A stretch of 64,000 bases of DNA, taken from positions 186,001-250,000 of the forward strand of contig NZ_MBTF01000036.1 of assembly GCF_002013915.1 (NCBI RefSeq). The letters are read 5' to 3'. Origin of the DNA: Mucilaginibacter pedocola. Lineage in GTDB: Bacteria; Bacteroidota; Bacteroidia; Sphingobacteriales; Sphingobacteriaceae. A model generated the notes under the pieces. The model was not told the DNA's origin, made no database searches, and saw only the letters and a program-made list of their open reading frames with translations. Made by a program: the position numbers and the translations under genes. Positions 27,231 to 35,900 of the stretch are shown piece after piece. Position 1 is the stretch's first letter. Each line of letters opens with the position of its first letter.

Positions 27231-27330
27231 GTTTTTTAAGTATGGAACAAATTTATAAAAGCGCGTCGATTTGCTAAATAAATTAGCATTGTTGTGGAAA
27301 AATAACAAATGCCAAAGGGGCGACAAACTC

Positions 27331-27546
27331 TTAAAAGAATTCTTTAGGGCTTACGTTTAAAGCTTTCGCAAGCGCATACACGGTAGAGAGTTTGGGATTG
27401 GTTTTGCCAGTTTCGATGCGATGGACTTGAACAGGTTCGAGCTCTGCCATATTCGCCAATTCCTCCATTGAATAATTTTGGCTCTTTCGAATATCACGCA
27501 GCTTTTGTCCGAATTCTTTTATCTCGTTTCCTGAACCATCTGCCAT
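27331..27546 (-). CDS. small XRE-family regulator of the RiPP locus
   Basis: A 71-aa single-domain helix-turn-helix protein (FGQKLRDIRKSQNYSMEELA, EPVQVHRIETGKTNPKLSTV). I choose ATG 27546; a TTG two codons upstream is less likely. It is divergent from the precursor peptide gene, and a perfect palindrome (27575-27600) lies 29 nt upstream of its start. That layout is typical of an autoregulated repressor controlling a divergent operon. Confidence 0.85.
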   Translation of the reverse strand: MADGSGNEIKEFGQKLRDIRKSQNYSMEELANMAELEPVQVHRIETGKTNPKLSTVYALAKALNVSPKEFF

Positions 27547-27574
27547 GTTCAAAAATCAGATACCGCCGCAAATA

Positions 27575-27600
27575 AAAATTAGTACTACAGTACTAATTTT
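27575..27600. promoter_or_regulatory. perfect inverted repeat, probable operator
   Basis: AAAATTAGTACT and AGTACTAATTTT flank a 2-nt AC spacer: 12-base arms with no mismatch. It lies between the divergent XRE gene and the precursor gene. A -7-like element of the Bacteroidetes type (TATATTTG, 27614-27621) follows, so binding here would block transcription of the RiPP genes. Confidence 0.7.
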
Positions 27601-27657
27601 GGATTCATTTTATTATATTTGGGTAACAAATTAATTCAGTAATTAAACATTAACGCT

Positions 27658-27777
27658 ATGGCAAACACAACCGAAAACGACATCCTATTTGATGATGTTG
27701 CGACATTGGCGGCAGCTCTTGAAGATGGTTACACTGTAAACCAATCTGCAAAAACAGATTGCGATTGCTCGAACTAA
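27658..27777 (+). CDS. putative RiPP precursor peptide (39 aa)
   Basis: Encodes 39 residues beginning MANTTENDILFDDVATLAAA and ending KTDCDCSN. The first two thirds look like a leader (acidic, with a hydrophobic ILFDDVATLAAAL helix able to bind a recognition domain). The last part holds the only two Cys, as Cys-Asp-Cys next to Thr, Ser and Asn, and is the likely core. It lies 12 nt upstream of a radical SAM/SPASM enzyme that carries a PqqD-like recognition domain, the standard arrangement for a radical-modified peptide. Nothing identifies the exact modification; a thioether or other Cys-linked bond is a guess. Confidence 0.72.
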   Translation: MANTTENDILFDDVATLAAALEDGYTVNQSAKTDCDCSN

Positions 27778-27789
27778 ACTTCGTGAGTT

Positions 27790-29133
27790 ATGAAGTCGGG
27801 CTTAATTCCACAAAAGGCACCAGGACTGCTTTGTAAACTTATAGACGCAGATCATGCCTATGCTGTAAATTGTTCGTACCCGAATTCTTTTCGGGTACTG
27901 AACAAAGCCCAATTCAACATTCTAAACTCAGTTAATGGAACGGATAGCCTCCGTGAAATTGCCGGTCGATTAGAGATACAAGAGGCGGTACTTGAACGTT
28001 TCTTTACCTTACTTAGTAAAACCGAACTTGTTAGGTTCGACAACGGCTTTGGCGTACCTCAACGTCCTGAAAAGCCGCAATCCCTGAATTTTTGGATACA
28101 TACGACCAACGCCTGCAACCTGGGCTGCAATTACTGCTATATTTCTACGCTAAACACCGGCAAGGGGATGATGGCAATTGTAAGGAACCAATTGATATAC
28201 AAATTGGTTGAAGCTGCTACAAAGCACAATATCAAGAATATTAAACTACGTCTTGCCGGTGGTGAGCCATTAAGCCAATTTAGTTCGTGGAAAGCATTTA
28301 TACCGGAAGCTTTTCAAGCTTTAGCACAAGTTGGCTGTAAACTTGATATCGCATTCATCACCAATCTAACTCTCCTTAACGCTGAAATCATATCGTTTGC
28401 CAAACAATACAAAGTTAGCTTTGGCGTGTCCTTAGATGGCATAGCAGAGGTACATGATGCGACAAGGCAATTCAGGTCGGGTTCGGGTACATTTGAAATT
28501 GTCGACAGTAATTTACGGACGCTCATTGCAGAAGATATCGCAGTAAGTGTAAATACTGTGGTCAATAATTTTAACCTTATTGGGTTGCCTGAACTCACCA
28601 AGTATCTAATCGATTTGGATATACCGTTTCGCTACTCAATCGTTAAAGGCGAAGCGATACATGGCGAATTGTTAGAAGAAAACCTGTTGGCTTCCTATGC
28701 TATTATGCAAGAGGCAATTACCGAAGGGTGGCAGTTTTCTAAGCGCTACCAGTTTTGTGATCTAAAGCCAAACGATTTGGGTTTTCAAACTTGTGCTTCA
28801 GGTTTCTCTGGCGGAGCGATATATGTTGATGGCTCATTTAAATATTGCCATGTTCAATTTGGCAAAGAAGCAAATGCTGAAACATCAATTTTTAGTGCGG
28901 GCTTAGACCTTGTAGAAATGATTGAATCAGGAGAACACTTGGAGGATAAAAAATCGGAAGACTGTAAACAGTGCCGATATCGTTCCGTTTGTACAAGTGG
29001 TTGCCCAGTTTATCGTATTAAAGATAAAGATCCACAATGCAGTTTGTACCATCGTTTTATACCTAAATATTACGAGCTGCAAGCTATCGAACGATTGCAA
29101 TTACTGCAAAAATGTGTAATAATGCCATCGTAA
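27790..29133 (+). CDS. radical SAM/SPASM peptide maturase with N-terminal RRE-like domain
   Basis: A 447-aa enzyme. Residues about 1-85 resemble a PqqD-like RiPP recognition element (SFRVLNKAQFNILNSVNG, SLREIAGRL). The radical SAM cluster motif CNLGCNYCY has Cys at 109, 113 and 116. The LRLAGGEP segment binds SAM. A C-terminal SPASM/twitch domain (about 335-420) supplies Cys in QTCASGFSGG, YCHVQFG, CKQCRYRSVCTSGC and PQCSLYH for auxiliary clusters. It should bind the leader of the adjacent peptide and modify its core by radical chemistry. No dedicated exporter or protease follows directly. Confidence 0.88.
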   Translation: MKSGLIPQKAPGLLCKLIDADHAYAVNCSYPNSFRVLNKAQFNILNSVNGTDSLREIAGRLEIQEAVLERFFTLLSKTELVRFDNGFGVPQRPEKPQSLNFWIHTTNACNLGCNYCYISTLNTGKGMMAIVRNQLIYKLVEAATKHNIKNIKLRLAGGEPLSQFSSWKAFIPEAFQALAQVGCKLDIAFITNLTLLNAEIISFAKQYKVSFGVSLDGIAEVHDATRQFRSGSGTFEIVDSNLRTLIAEDIAVSVNTVVNNFNLIGLPELTKYLIDLDIPFRYSIVKGEAIHGELLEENLLASYAIMQEAITEGWQFSKRYQFCDLKPNDLGFQTCASGFSGGAIYVDGSFKYCHVQFGKEANAETSIFSAGLDLVEMIESGEHLEDKKSEDCKQCRYRSVCTSGCPVYRIKDKDPQCSLYHRFIPKYYELQAIERLQLLQKCVIMPS

Positions 29134-29160
29134 AATACAACCTTCTCAGGATGGTGTTTC

Positions 29161-29655
29161 TTGGACATTGCCGTTTCTCTCACTATTATACTCTCAGTTA
29201 CTGCTGTACTCACAACAATTTATCAAGCGCACATTCAACGGGTGCATAATGTAAAATCAGTTACGCCGCTGCCGCAAATAGATGTGGTGGACAAGGACAG
29301 GGTATTATTTATTCATGTTCAGAATAATGGTGTTGGTCCTATGATTGTAGAAAAGCTCACTTTCTATAAAAACGGGCAAGAATACAATAGTATTCAGGAC
29401 TGTTTAGAAATTGATCCTAAATCATACGATCACATTGAAATCAGACCTACAAATCAAAAGATTGTCATCCCTGGCAGTTATTTAGATGTTTTTTCAAAAG
29501 AATTTGATGAAAGCTATACGGATGAACAAATCGTGTTTTACCGGAAGGAATTATCGTTGCTGCATTTAAAAGTTGAGGGCAGGGATGTTTACGACAACCG
29601 TGTCGTGATCGAGAGAAACTTGCATTGGTTTGCAAGGCACATTAAAAATGACTAA
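29161..29655 (+). CDS. hypothetical protein with N-terminal membrane anchor
   Basis: A 164-aa protein starting at TTG 29161, with a GGA-containing ribosome-binding site upstream. The first helix (VSLTIILSVTAVLTTIY) anchors it; the remainder looks like a small beta domain (LFIHVQNNGVGPMIVEKLTF; LLHLKVEGRDVYDNRVV). It lies 27 nt after the radical SAM gene and ends before a strong terminator, so it is probably the last gene of the RiPP transcript. The function is unknown; similar anchored domains occur in many bacterial genomes without a defined role. Confidence 0.6.
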   Translation: MDIAVSLTIILSVTAVLTTIYQAHIQRVHNVKSVTPLPQIDVVDKDRVLFIHVQNNGVGPMIVEKLTFYKNGQEYNSIQDCLEIDPKSYDHIEIRPTNQKIVIPGSYLDVFSKEFDESYTDEQIVFYRKELSLLHLKVEGRDVYDNRVVIERNLHWFARHIKND

Positions 29656-29740
29656 GCATAGGGAATGCATGTGATTTAAAACGTAACTTAGAAGTTCTAT
29701 TACTGGTGGCGTCCGCCACTATTGTGATAAGGTTTAGGTT

Positions 29741-29779
29741 AAAGCCCCGATGCTGCGAGAGTGTCGGGGCTTTGTTTTT
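29741..29779 (+). terminator. rho-independent terminator
   Basis: Ten-base arms AAAGCCCCGA / TCGGGGCTTT with a 13-nt loop, followed by GTTTTTT on the plus strand. It closes the transcript of the radical SAM locus. Confidence 0.85.
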
Positions 29780-29823
29780 TAGCGTTACTAGAAGATTTTT
29801 TACGCACAAACTTAGACGTTATT

Positions 29824-29958
29824 ATGCTTGAAGGTGTGGCAGAAGGTATATACGATGTCGTACTCGATTATTCGGAAGAACTTAACCCGGATAATTATAT
29901 TCAGGTACCCAAGAACAATAGATTTAATTTTAAACCTAAAGACAGTAGTAACAGATGA
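29824..29958 (+). CDS. 44-aa hypothetical protein
   Basis: A short frame starting MLEGVAEGIYDVVLDYSEEL and ending PKDSSNR. An earlier in-frame start would fall inside the terminator, so ATG 29824 is more likely. Its stop overlaps the start of the next frame (ATGA), which suggests a coupled pair. Mostly acidic, no membrane segment. It may be a remnant, as its partner is broken. Confidence 0.4.
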   Translation: MLEGVAEGIYDVVLDYSEELNPDNYIQVPKNNRFNFKPKDSSNR

Positions 29959-30191
29959 TAGACGAACAAACAATTGCACCAGAAGATATACATTACACAA
30001 CTGAGATAAAGGGTAATGTTATGTGAGTTACTTCAAAAGATCCTGAAATGGCCAAGAAGGTTAAGGTTCTTGTTCGGCTATTTAGTGAGGACGTTGTTAG
30101 AGCGATGAGCAACGTACAAATAAAAATGAATTTCAATCCTGAATACAAAGCGTACATTGATTCACTTGTGCCAGAGAGATTCAAAAGGTAA
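29955..30191 (+). pseudogene. small gene broken by an in-frame TGA
   Basis: The frame opens at ATG 29955 (MIDEQTIAPEDIHYTT), meets TGA at 30024-30026 and then continues without further stops to 30191 (VTSKDPEMAKKVKVLVRLF ... VPERFKR). The downstream half looks coding and has its own ATG at 30048. A single TGG-to-TGA change would explain it. The original would be about 78 aa. I do not recognise a family. Confidence 0.45.
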
Positions 30192-30339
30192 AAATAAAAT
30201 CAAAACGGTGTCGCCGGTTTCTAATTCTTCGTATCTTGAATCAATAACCTGATCCGTTAAATATACAAAAGCCTCTAGTAGTTGTGGGTTATGCTAGTTA
30301 GGTTTGAAAATTGCAAATGCAATGAGCAAGCCATATAAT

Positions 30340-31224
30340 TTAAGAATATTGAAGCAATTCTGGCGTTAATTTCTCATTTGCTTGCACAACGATATGAAGA
30401 CCAGGAAAGAAATGATTGGCAACGTCAACATGCTTAAATTCCTGCCAGCTTCCATCTTTAATGTCAAAACTATCTTCAACGGCGAAATTTACACCCGTTG
30501 CACTAATTTGGCTTATTTCAACGAATTCTTTAGGTTTAACGTATTTAATTAATCCAGTTTTTACGTGTTGATATTGGAGCACAAGTTCATCAAGTGGGTA
30601 CCAATCGCCTTGAATGAAAACAAATAAACCTTTTATCGGATAGTTGTGGAATTTATTGGGTTTGTTATTAAGCACGTTCCGGTTCCAAAGGTTAATAAAA
30701 TGTTCTTGAAGCGTGACTTGGTTTATCTTGTCAAATGACAATATGAATTCTCTAGGATGGGTTGGCGCATAGGCTTGAAGATGCCCTGGGATTGTACCAG
30801 ATAATGTTGCATGAAGATCCCATCGATTATCAATGTAAACCATAGGTATTTTGAGACCTTCATCCCAATTCTTTTGATTAAGATGAGTAACCGTACTTAG
30901 CTCAATATTTTTCTTTTTTGCGTAATTAAATAATTGTTCGGTAAAAGTCGTTTGACTGATTAATACACCCTTAGTAGCCTGTACATCCTTTAATTCATCA
31001 AAAAAATTATCAATTATTTTTACGCTAATTGGCTTAGCTGGGACGTTTACTACAATAAATAAAGGCAACCCTAGAACGTTATTGTCCTTAATCACAAAAT
31101 CGAATTTGTGGAATTTCTGCGAATTGCGACCTATTTGCTGATGATTTTGCAAAACTGTGCCTTCTTCATACAGTTGCGCAAGAAGGTCTTTTATTTTGGA
31201 TTGAATGTTATTTCCCCGTTCCAT
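30340..31224 (-). CDS. Mrr-like restriction-endonuclease-fold protein
   Basis: A 294-aa protein. The N-terminal half (about 20-125) looks like an Mrr-type PD-(D/E)XK fold: KFDFVIKDN, LPLFIVVNVPAKPISV, then DVQATKGVLISQTTFTEQL and NYAKKKNIELSTV, which matches the end of Mrr domains. The catalytic E/Q-x-K is not clearly kept (VNVPAK instead), so it may be inactive or divergent. The C-terminal half is of unknown fold. Its start overlaps the end of the HNH gene by 34 nt, so the two are one unit. A defence role is inferred from the pair. Confidence 0.55.
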   Translation of the reverse strand: MERGNNIQSKIKDLLAQLYEEGTVLQNHQQIGRNSQKFHKFDFVIKDNNVLGLPLFIVVNVPAKPISVKIIDNFFDELKDVQATKGVLISQTTFTEQLFNYAKKKNIELSTVTHLNQKNWDEGLKIPMVYIDNRWDLHATLSGTIPGHLQAYAPTHPREFILSFDKINQVTLQEHFINLWNRNVLNNKPNKFHNYPIKGLFVFIQGDWYPLDELVLQYQHVKTGLIKYVKPKEFVEISQISATGVNFAVEDSFDIKDGSWQEFKHVDVANHFFPGLHIVVQANEKLTPELLQYS

Positions 31225-32213
31225 GTAATCGAAGTATTGTCTTTGGGTGGAATATTGGTAATTTTTAAAAATAAATTAGTGCTTCCTAGCCTATTATCTA
31301 ATTCAAGCATAAGCTTGTCAAATATTGAATGGACATTCTCGTTATACTCGTGTTGTGATAAATGTTGTTGCGGAAAGGCGAGTTGAAGTGGTGATATTTC
31401 CTGAAATGTTTCTTCATGAGTCACTATGTCATGTACGCCTATGGCTGCAAAATTTTCACCGTCGTAATTCTTATTTAGGAGGCAACACATTTGAAATACT
31501 CCGTATAATTGCACTAAAGAGTAACACACCCTTAACTGCTTATCACCTTCGACATAGATAAGGTGTGAAAGCGATGGCCGCATTTCGTCTAAGGCAGGAT
31601 AGCCATTCGTTGCCAATCGCACAGGATTTTCCTCTTCAAAGTTTTCATTAAGTAGATAGTTTCGAGAATTTTCATCCATTAGGTTATTAAAACCGAGGTA
31701 AGAACCCAGTGCTACACTCATCTTGATACTAAGCCTTCTAACGTTTGAATTAAACGGTATGCTGAAATTTAACTCCGGCTTCCAATCTAAACGCGTATTC
31801 TCTGTCAAAAGAAATTTTGAATCCGGATATTTTGCTTCCAGTTCTTTTTGCTTTTGCTTTGCTTGCGCTGCACTAGTAATAATACCTTTGAGTTTACCGT
31901 CTTCATAAAAGGCTTTGGTTTGGGGCGTGAATTCACCTTTTGAATTAAGGTCGTACTTAACTCCTGAGGTCTGATCAATCACGGCATTACGCCAAGTGGT
32001 CTCATTTTTAGGTGGAATTCCCGCAACGCCGAGCGTCACCATAAATGGCGAGAAACTATTTGCAAATTTACCTTCGAAAGCATGCCCAAAAAAATTATTA
32101 CATTTTTTACATACAGGCGTAGTTTGATGTCCACCGAAAAATTGCTGGAATATGTGGTCTTTAGACTTTTCACCAATTTGGTTACAAAAGGGACAATTTA
32201 CTTGCTCGCTCAT
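31191..32213 (-). CDS. HNH-type zinc-finger nuclease-like protein
   Basis: A 340-aa protein. The N-terminus has a Zn-ribbon HNH core: CPFCNQIGEKSKDHIF then CKKCNNFFGHAFE, with two CxxC pairs, a DH pair and an asparagine, as in HNH_5 endonucleases. The rest (about 60-340) is unrecognised and may sense a target or partner. It is followed, with a 34-nt overlap, by the Mrr-like gene. Together they resemble a two-component nuclease defence system, though neither matches a named one I know. Confidence 0.65.
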   Translation of the reverse strand: MSEQVNCPFCNQIGEKSKDHIFQQFFGGHQTTPVCKKCNNFFGHAFEGKFANSFSPFMVTLGVAGIPPKNETTWRNAVIDQTSGVKYDLNSKGEFTPQTKAFYEDGKLKGIITSAAQAKQKQKELEAKYPDSKFLLTENTRLDWKPELNFSIPFNSNVRRLSIKMSVALGSYLGFNNLMDENSRNYLLNENFEEENPVRLATNGYPALDEMRPSLSHLIYVEGDKQLRVCYSLVQLYGVFQMCCLLNKNYDGENFAAIGVHDIVTHEETFQEISPLQLAFPQQHLSQHEYNENVHSIFDKLMLELDNRLGSTNLFLKITNIPPKDNTSITWNGEITFNPK

Positions 32214-32265
32214 ATTGACAACAGGCCCATTTTAATCGCCTGTCACTAATTTTAATTAATGTAAA

Positions 32266-32293
32266 AAAGTGGATGCCCTAAGGCATCCACTTT
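32266..32293 (-). terminator. terminator (minus strand)
   Basis: Twelve-base arms AAAGTGGATGCC / GGCATCCACTTT with a CTAA loop, followed on the minus strand by a T run. It ends the 32297-32575 gene and separates it from the HNH gene. Confidence 0.85.
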
Positions 32294-32296
32294 AAA

Positions 32297-32575
32297 TTAA
32301 GCAGAAAATCTCCTGTCTAATTCACTTGTCCAAAAAGCATGCGATTTGTGCACATTAGCATCTGTCTTTATAAATGTCTCGATTCGTTGAAACGTATCGC
32401 GTAAGGTCCATCTTTTCTTAGTCATGTATCTATTTATAAAATAGACCATCTCATAAGATTCGCCTTTATTCAAAAGTGTGCTATCGGGCTTTCCTGTTGT
32501 TCTTGGATCATCATCAGGCAGAGCGGTATGCTTATAACCTGGGAATTTTAAGCTTTGAGCAGTAAAATTTGCCAT
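32297..32575 (-). CDS. hypothetical protein (92 aa)
   Basis: A small soluble protein (MANFTAQSLKFPGYKHTALP ... FWTSELDRRFSA), rich in charged and aromatic residues, with a helical second half (MVYFINRYMTKKRWTLRDTF). No family recognised. It has its own terminator and about 375 nt of upstream DNA, so it is expressed alone. The position between two defence-like genes makes a related role possible. Confidence 0.65.
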   Translation of the reverse strand: MANFTAQSLKFPGYKHTALPDDDPRTTGKPDSTLLNKGESYEMVYFINRYMTKKRWTLRDTFQRIETFIKTDANVHKSHAFWTSELDRRFSA

Positions 32576-32950
32576 ATAATACAGTGTTAAAAGCCATTTT
32601 TGAACGGCTACACGAGGTCTTTGTGTTAAAAGAACTTATATTATATTTGATCGACTAAAATAAAATACATCAGAAATTCTTTCAGCTCGCCGTTTTTCCT
32701 CATTAATGGCGATGCTGAAAGATATCTTTCAAGTAGCGTACCAAGCTGAAATCTTGCCAAAAAACTAAAAAGACGATAGGCTTTTGTCTGATTGTCTGTC
32801 AGTTAGTGTACTTTGTACAGTGTAGAATCCTGTCATCTTGCCTCTAATTTAGAAGCTTGAGGCATATTTTCTGCCACCATTAATTGTTTTATACAATTAA
32901 AAATCAATCAAAGCGAATGCGTTATATTACCAAACAAAATTTAGCCTATA
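32576..32950. other. 375-nt intergenic region
   Basis: AT-rich DNA between two minus-strand genes. I see no convincing small gene, tRNA or repeat. A short palindrome-like GTACTTTGTAC lies near 32808. It should contain the promoter of the 32297-32575 gene. Confidence 0.5.
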
Positions 32951-35900
32951 TCACTTCCACAGCTTTGATTTATACCCAAAGTCCTTGCGTAATCTTGTTA
33001 TGATTTTTTGCATCTTTTTGCCGGTTTGAAAATCTTTGATAAAATAGTCTACATGAAGTGGCAGCATCTCCATTAAAGGAGATAGGGGTCGACCTATCAT
33101 GAAAGTCATTAAAATAAAGTAAGAGAGTTCGTCTTTCCTTTTCTCAGTAATTGCTAGATTCCATATTTCCGCAATTGCACCAAATGCGATAAAAATCGAT
33201 CTGTCATCGCTATTCTGTCCGTTGAGGATCGATACTATGAGTTCTAAATTATCAGATAGCTTACCTTCGTCAATTTTAATGACGTTTAGGATGTCTTGGG
33301 TATTAATTCCTGTGTGTGTAAACTTTAAGGAACACAATTTGACTAAAAATGAAATATAATCTTCAGACGTTATCAGCCCCTTTAATTCGAGCCATTTTAA
33401 AAATGGTTGCGTCCAGGCGCCTTCAAAACGATATTCCTCGCCGATAATTCTTCTTCCCGCTGCATCATCATATAAAAAAGGCGCATTGTATTCTTGACCC
33501 AATAAAGCCACTTCAAAAACATCGGAGCCAAGCACACTTTTAAATTTATCATTTTTCTCGTCGTCAAATTTCAATAGCAGTTTACAAGGCAAGGGTCTTG
33601 CGTTGTTTTCTACCCACTGCTTGAAGCTAGACAGCCTTTCAAACTCAATTATCTTGCTTTCAGCAGTAACGATCATCCTTACCCGCTCGCCATTCTCCTC
33701 GAAAATCGACATATGGTCAGCTTTACTTGATGATTCTCGTTTAAAATAAAGCTCGTTGATTAAATCGATTGTTGGGTATGAGGTAACTATTTCTATTGAT
33801 GGGATGAGTCTTTTCGCATCAAAACCGATAAAATACAACGTTAGCAGTGTTGTAATATCCGCTACGACGTATGGTGATTCATTAAAAAAACTGATTGCCT
33901 TTGTGTATTCGCCGACGTTTCCGACACTGTATTTAATACCGGATTTGTGCATGAAATACTCGTAAAGTTCAATCGTGTTTTTATTTCTAAAAGAAGCGAA
34001 GGCAGACAGAGGTAATTGGTAATTGACGTAATTTTCTTCGTGTTCGCGAGAAAAATCATCTAGTTTCTGTTGGTTTTTAATTTGCTCCCCAATAAGGTCA
34101 TCAAGCTCCTTGATATCTGCTATATAGCCGGAAAAGCTATCGGTCTCAGTTGAGAAAATAGTTTGGTTTTCATTCATTGCAGAATGAAATGCATAACGAT
34201 ATTTTGGAAATATCTCGTTGATTGTCCATTCTCTCGCACTTTTACCACTACCAAGATTGACTTTGGCACCAACAGTTTTTCCTGCCATGGCAAGGTAAAT
34301 TGGATCGCTAAGATTTATTTCGCCTTTACTATGATTGACTTCATTTGCCGGTTTGTCTTCTACTACATAATGAAAAGTTGAACCTTTGCTTTCCAGTTTT
34401 ACTACGCAGTCAACTTCTACCTCGTTTTTAGCTTCAACTTGCTCCCGGTTGGTTGGGTCATATAAACAATAGCTCATGTAGCAGCTATTTATTTTCGCGC
34501 TTGGGTACAGTCGACGGTAATCGTATAATATATCTAAGCCCCGAACATACAAGCCAAGCTTGATCATTATCTCTGCAAGAACTTTTATCTCGGTAACGGG
34601 CATATCCTTTATCGGAAAACCCTTTTCAAGTAACTGCATAGCTGCAGGAATGTGCTTAAGCTTAATGTTCAGGCCGATGAGGTTAATTCGCGTGCGTTGA
34701 TCCTCTGGGAACTTTTCATTGTACAGCGACATTACTTCTAAAGTCTTGGCATAGTCATGATAGAAGTAGTATATTTCAGCTTCATTAAGGGTGTATTTTC
34801 CAACACCGTTATTATCCCTCAGTGTTTCATAAATCGCTAATGCCTTTTCTTTATTGCCCGATTTATGATAGCATTCGGCTAATTGCATGGTTAGGTAATG
34901 GTCGCGCTTTATTTCTACAAATGATTGGAATATTATTGCCGCTTCATTGAACTTTCCCGCCCTCATTAAATAGTTTGCGACTATACACAGGTCTTTTTTA
35001 TCATAAGTGTTAAAGCCATTCTGTGATAAGTCTAAAAGCTTGCCTAAATATTCTTCGTATTGTTCTTTCGAACCGATTTTCTCTAAAATCGAAGCCTTAT
35101 CTGCTATGATAGATATTTGATTTGGAAATTCATCTTCCATTATATTTACAATAGATAGGGCTGTAGGATATTCCTGTTCGTCGATATATAGAAATGATAA
35201 GGTGGATAAAATTCTTTGTCGGTCGTCAGCTGTGCAATCAGGCTCTCGTAAATATCTGTCAGCTTTAAGTTGGGCAGCACTTAGACCTTCGGATTTTGCT
35301 AACGAAATTAACCAGGCCATTAAGTACTCCCAAGCTTCTCCGTTAGTTACTGCGATCTTATTAAAACATTCGGTAGCCTCGGCATATTTCTTTAGGTACA
35401 TCAAATTCATTCCCCGTTGCTTCGCAGAATGATATGCCTCTGGCTTTATCTTCAATATTTCGTCAGCTACATTAATCGCCTCCTGGTGTTTTCCCAATAC
35501 TGTTAATATCAGCCCTCTTTTTTCTAGAATTGTTAGCTTGAACTTTCTTAGATCAGAGTTGGAATATTTATTCCATAGCTCGACCAATAATTCGTCGGCA
35601 TACTCAATGATTTTTACGTTTTTTAACTCTTGTAATTCTGTTGTCTCGAAATCAATTCTTTCGCCAATAAGAGCTACACAGACCAGATTGCAATAGATAT
35701 CTTTAAAATTGTCGCTGTCGCGTTTAGTATCGTAGAGCTTGTAAGCATAATCTAGTGCCTTTAACGGGTAGAGCTTTAAATACAAATTGATGAGAGCTAC
35801 GATTACTTCTTGATCGTGCATTAAATCATCGGTAATCAAACTCTCCAAATTTCCTTGTGCAGCCAGGCTTTCATTGCGATAAAGTTCCAGAGCTTTAGCG

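Noticed and set aside
29761..29823. GTG start for the 29824 gene
   Set aside because: It lies inside a clear terminator hairpin, so translation from there is unlikely.
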